DNA of 64,000 bases, taken from the NCBI GenBank assembly GCA_904373325.1, contig CAJFFP010000001.1, forward strand, positions 1 to 64,000. Reading direction: 5' to 3'. Source of the DNA: Candidatus Gallimonas merdigallinarum (GTDB lineage Bacteria; Bacillota; Clostridia; Christensenellales; Borkfalkiaceae). The notes under the pieces are model-generated. The model saw only the letters and a program-made list of their open reading frames with translations, had not been told where the DNA came from and searched no databases. A program made the position numbers and the translations under genes. This document shows, in pieces, positions 61,375-64,000 of this stretch (the first letter of the stretch is position 1; each line of letters begins with the position of its first letter).

Positions 61375-62263
61375 AAATTTTAATAACCTCCTCGACTGCC
61401 GCGTCCGACGGCGTCAGCCAATGTAAATTAGGCAATTTTTTAAAAAATGTGAGCTGCCGTTTTGCATAATTACGGGTGTTTTTCTGTACTATGTCACGCA
61501 TAGTACTTTGATTATCGCCATTTTTCAGCCCTTCGACGACCTCTTTGTACCCGATCGCCTGCATACACTGCGCATTTTCAGGCACGGAAGCCAACAAGCC
61601 CCTGACTTCTTCCACAAGCCCCTCTTCAAACATCTGCGCGGCGCGGCGGTCGATCCGCTCGTATAATACCTCCCGCGGATAGTCGAACGCAAACGCTTCG
61701 TAGGGAAAGCGCGGAACTCTGCCGTCCTGCTGATCGGACTTCTTTTTTCCCGTCAGTTCGTAAATTTCCAGCGCACGGACAACGCGCTTTACGTCGTTCG
61801 GGTGAAGAACCGCCGCGCTCTCCGCATCCACTTCCTGCAAAAGCCCGTGCAGATATTCCTTCCCCTTTTCCGCCGCAATGGCGTTATATTTTGCGCGGAC
61901 GCCCTCGTCAGCCGCGGCGTTCCCGAATCCGCTCTGAAACAGCACCGCGTTCAGATAGAATCCCGTTCCGCCGCAGAGCACAGGCACTTTGCCGCGCGCG
62001 GAAATATCCGCAACGGCGTCGAGCGCAAGCCGCTCGAAATCATGCACGGTAAAGCCGTCGGTCGGATCCGCCACGTCGATGAGATGGTGCGGGATCCCGC
62101 CCATTTCCTCCCGCGTCGGTTTCGCCGTTCCGATATTCAGACCGCGATACACCAACAGCGCGTCGCAGGAAATCACTTCGCCGTTCAACCGCTTCGCGCA
62201 CTTCACCGCGAGCGACGTTTTCCCCGACGCGGTCGCGCCGCAAATGACGAGCAGTTTTTTCAT
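61364..62263 (-). CDS. miaA: tRNA dimethylallyltransferase
   Basis: Adds the isopentenyl group to A37 of UNN-reading tRNAs. 299 residues. P-loop GATASGKTS (9-17), VYRGLNIGTAKPT, the HHLID segment and the C-terminal KNTRNYAKRQLTFFK are present. Residues 253-260 (STMRDIVQ) are encoded by a copy of the 21-bp dispersed palindrome, in a part of the family that varies. It overlaps mutL by ATGA. Confidence 0.96.
   Translation of the reverse strand: MKKLLVICGATASGKTSLAVKCAKRLNGEVISCDALLVYRGLNIGTAKPTREEMGGIPHHLIDVADPTDGFTVHDFERLALDAVADISARGKVPVLCGGTGFYLNAVLFQSGFGNAAADEGVRAKYNAIAAEKGKEYLHGLLQEVDAESAAVLHPNDVKRVVRALEIYELTGKKKSDQQDGRVPRFPYEAFAFDYPREVLYERIDRRAAQMFEEGLVEEVRGLLASVPENAQCMQAIGYKEVVEGLKNGDNQSTMRDIVQKNTRNYAKRQLTFFKKLPNLHWLTPSDAAVEEVIKIYDR
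61486..61506. repeat. Dispersed 21-bp palindrome, copy 5, inside miaA
   Basis: GTACTATG-TCACG-CATAGTAC, perfect arms. On the minus strand it is read in frame as part of STMRDIVQ. Confidence 0.85.
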
Positions 62264-64000
62264 ACGATCCGTTTAAAGAGCTTTTCAAGCTCGCTCTTTC
62301 TGACTTTAACAACGGCGGGACGGCCGTGCGGGCATTTCAGCCCAAGATCGCCGCCCGTCTCGCGAATGAGCGCGCGCGCCTCCTGCTCGCTCAAAAGTTC
62401 GCCGCCCTTGACCGCCGCTTTGCAGGCGGCAGTCGCAAGTTTATCTTTCAGAATATCGGCAAGTTTAATGGCGCGGAGCGTCTCCATGGACGCCAGCACC
62501 TCGCCGAAAAATTTGTTCAGGTCGATCCCCATCAGCTCGACGGGAACAGCCGAGACTTTCACGGCGTCGTCGCCGAAGGCGTCGATCTCAAATCCGATTT
62601 CCCGCAGGACGGGAAAGTTCCGTTCCAAGAACGCAAATTCCTGCCCGTTGACGGTAAGGAGGAACGGCGCGAGCATCGACTGAGAGACGACGGAACGGTT
62701 TTCCCATTTTTCCCGCAGGCGGTCGTACAGAATGCGCTCGTGCGCGGCGTGCTGATCGATGAGATAGGCGCAGTCCCCCGCCTCGTAAATGAGGTAGGTG
62801 CGGAACAGTTCCCCTTTGTACGTCAGCGTATCCGGCTCGACGCGCTCCTGTTTTGCCTTTACCGCCTGTTCGCGAAGAAACCGCTGATTTTCCGCAAACG
62901 CGTCCTCCGCCGCATTTCCAAGCGGCGCTTCCGAGGCAGGCGACCGGACTTCCATCCGCACGGGCGGCTCGTCAAAGAAACGCGGCTCGTTTCCCTTCGG
63001 AATGGAGACATCGAACTTCACCTCTTTTTTCGCCGCCTCGTAGCTCATAGTCTGCTGTTGCTGCTGCGGCGGTGCGCTCGGCTTTGGAGTTGCCGTAAAT
63101 ACAGGCGCGGGTGCGGGTTTTACCTCTTCCTGTACTTCCGCAGCGGCGGGCTTCGGCTGATTGACGAGATATTCAAGCGCGCGGGAGTTGCCGTCCAGCA
63201 CCGCCGAAACAACGGAGTAAACGCACCCGTAAATGATCTGATTATCCGCAAAGCGAACGTCCGCCTTGTTCGGATGAACGTTCACGTCCACGATTTCGGG
63301 CGGAACGTCAAGAAACAGAACGTAAAACGGATACTGCCGCTTCATGAGATAGCTTGCGTACGCGTTGGTGACCGCCGCGCCCACCGTCTGATTGACGACG
63401 TAACGCCCGTTGACGAACAGGCTCTGCCATGTGCGGTTCGGTTTGAAAAAGTTGCGGTTTCCCAGAAATCCGTGAATGCGGATCCCGTGTTTTTCCGCGT
63501 CGATCTCGATGCAGTCGTTTAAAATCCCCGCGCCGTAAACCGCAGCGAGCGCGGCAGGCAGTCCGTCTCCGAACGAACGGTATTTGATCTTCCTGTTTGC
63601 GAGGTAGGTAAAGGAAATTTCGGGGTGCGAGAGCAGAAAACGCGCCATAACGCCCGCAATGTCACCCTCTTCCTGCGCGTCCGATTTGAGAAATTTGAGC
63701 CGCGCGGGAACGTTGAAAAACAGGTCGTCAACGGTGACCACCGTACCTTTTGCGCCTGCGGCGGGCAGAACTTCGCCGAGCACGCCGCCTTCGGAGCGGA
63801 GCGAATACGCCTCCCCCTCCGCCGTGCGGGAGACGATCTCCATTTTCGAGACCGCGGCAACGGAAGCGATCGCCTCGCCGCGGAATCCGAGCGTACGGAT
63901 CGCAAAGAGGTCGTCCGCAACTTTGAGTTTGCTCGTCGCGTGCGAAGCGTAGGCGAGCGGAAGATCGGATTTTTCCATTCCGCTCCCGTTGTCCGTCACG
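62260..64000 (-). CDS. mutL: DNA mismatch repair endonuclease MutL (5' end outside the window)
   Basis: Partial: about the first 55 residues lie beyond 64000. Visible in order: the ATPase motifs DNGSGM and GFRGEA, the N-terminal domain to about 300 residues of the visible part, a Pro/Gln/Ala-rich linker (AAAEVQEEVKPAPAPVF...PPQQQQQT), then the C-terminal endonuclease domain with DQHAAHERILYD, ACKAAV and CPHGRP. The DQHA motif ends in Asp where many relatives have Glu. This is the endonuclease type found in bacteria without MutH. First of the visible mutL-miaA-ynbB unit, each gene overlapping the next. Confidence 0.96.
   Translation of the reverse strand, partial: VTDNGSGMEKSDLPLAYASHATSKLKVADDLFAIRTLGFRGEAIASVAAVSKMEIVSRTAEGEAYSLRSEGGVLGEVLPAAGAKGTVVTVDDLFFNVPARLKFLKSDAQEEGDIAGVMARFLLSHPEISFTYLANRKIKYRSFGDGLPAALAAVYGAGILNDCIEIDAEKHGIRIHGFLGNRNFFKPNRTWQSLFVNGRYVVNQTVGAAVTNAYASYLMKRQYPFYVLFLDVPPEIVDVNVHPNKADVRFADNQIIYGCVYSVVSAVLDGNSRALEYLVNQPKPAAAEVQEEVKPAPAPVFTATPKPSAPPQQQQQTMSYEAAKKEVKFDVSIPKGNEPRFFDEPPVRMEVRSPASEAPLGNAAEDAFAENQRFLREQAVKAKQERVEPDTLTYKGELFRTYLIYEAGDCAYLIDQHAAHERILYDRLREKWENRSVVSQSMLAPFLLTVNGQEFAFLERNFPVLREIGFEIDAFGDDAVKVSAVPVELMGIDLNKFFGEVLASMETLRAIKLADILKDKLATAACKAAVKGGELLSEQEARALIRETGGDLGLKCPHGRPAVVKVRKSELEKLFKRIV

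Overview
The window is about 64 kb of a moderately GC-rich Firmicutes chromosome, most likely an uncultivated anaerobic gut clostridium; an assignment near Christensenellales is a guess. The basis is a set of clostridial hallmarks: an IspH-ribosomal protein S1 fusion, a GlgC/GlgD pair, SpoVG, a meso-DAP-type MurE (DNPR motif), an endonuclease-type MutL, a Gram-positive LexA box, a tRNA gene with encoded CCA, and many TTGACA/TATAAT promoters with 17-bp spacing. Almost everything is chromosomal housekeeping. I see no prophage, no CRISPR array, no rRNA and no complete insertion sequence. The left edge (1-100) is hairpin-rich and may be the end of an IS200/IS605-type element.

Layout. 0.1-3.4 kb: lexA, a small Cys-rich protein, hflX and a tyrosine recombinase, followed by a 0.5-kb gap with a palindromic recombination-site-like repeat. 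3.9-14.6 kb: one glycogen operon transcribed glgB-glgC-glgD-glgA-glgP-amylase from a clear promoter to a clear terminator. 14.7-21 kb: ilvC, a DUF815 ATPase, murC, spoVG, a cold-shock gene and htpG. 21-25 kb: an overlapping operon of a chorismate mutase-cytidylate kinase fusion, plsC and ispH-rpsA. 25-33 kb: an HI0933-type flavoprotein, a TVP38-type membrane protein, rnhA, proC, tRNA-Trp, galE, purB, a cyclophilin and dCMP deaminase. 33-36.9 kb: groES-groEL, a membrane protein of unknown function and an inositol monophosphatase-family gene.

36.9-50.8 kb is the division and cell wall cluster: mraZ, rsmH, ftsL, a division PBP, murE, mraY, murD, ftsW, murA and ftsQ in one run, then ftsA-ftsZ from their own promoter. 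murC lies elsewhere in the window, and murF and murG are not in the window. 50.8-57.7 kb: murI, rpsT, and a spermidine/putrescine ABC operon (XRE-cupin regulator, potA, potB, potC, potD) with two identical-arm operator palindromes in its leader. 57.7-64 kb: a two-TM protein, a small SPFH/zinc-ribbon/RHH operon, a YnbB-like PLP enzyme, miaA and the 3' part of mutL.

The most interesting items are: (i) a perfect 16-6-16 palindrome plus a third arm copy beside the tyrosine recombinase promoter; (ii) a 21-bp palindrome (8-5-8) present five times, once inside the miaA reading frame; (iii) an AroH-Cmk fusion; (iv) genes that appear to start at non-AUG codons (division PBP at ATC or CTG, zinc-ribbon protein at CTG); (v) duplicated operators for the polyamine regulator; (vi) a MraZ-type triple repeat built into the mraZ promoter; (vii) a PotD with both a lipobox and a C-terminal membrane anchor. 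All functional statements are from reading the sequence; nothing was searched against a database.
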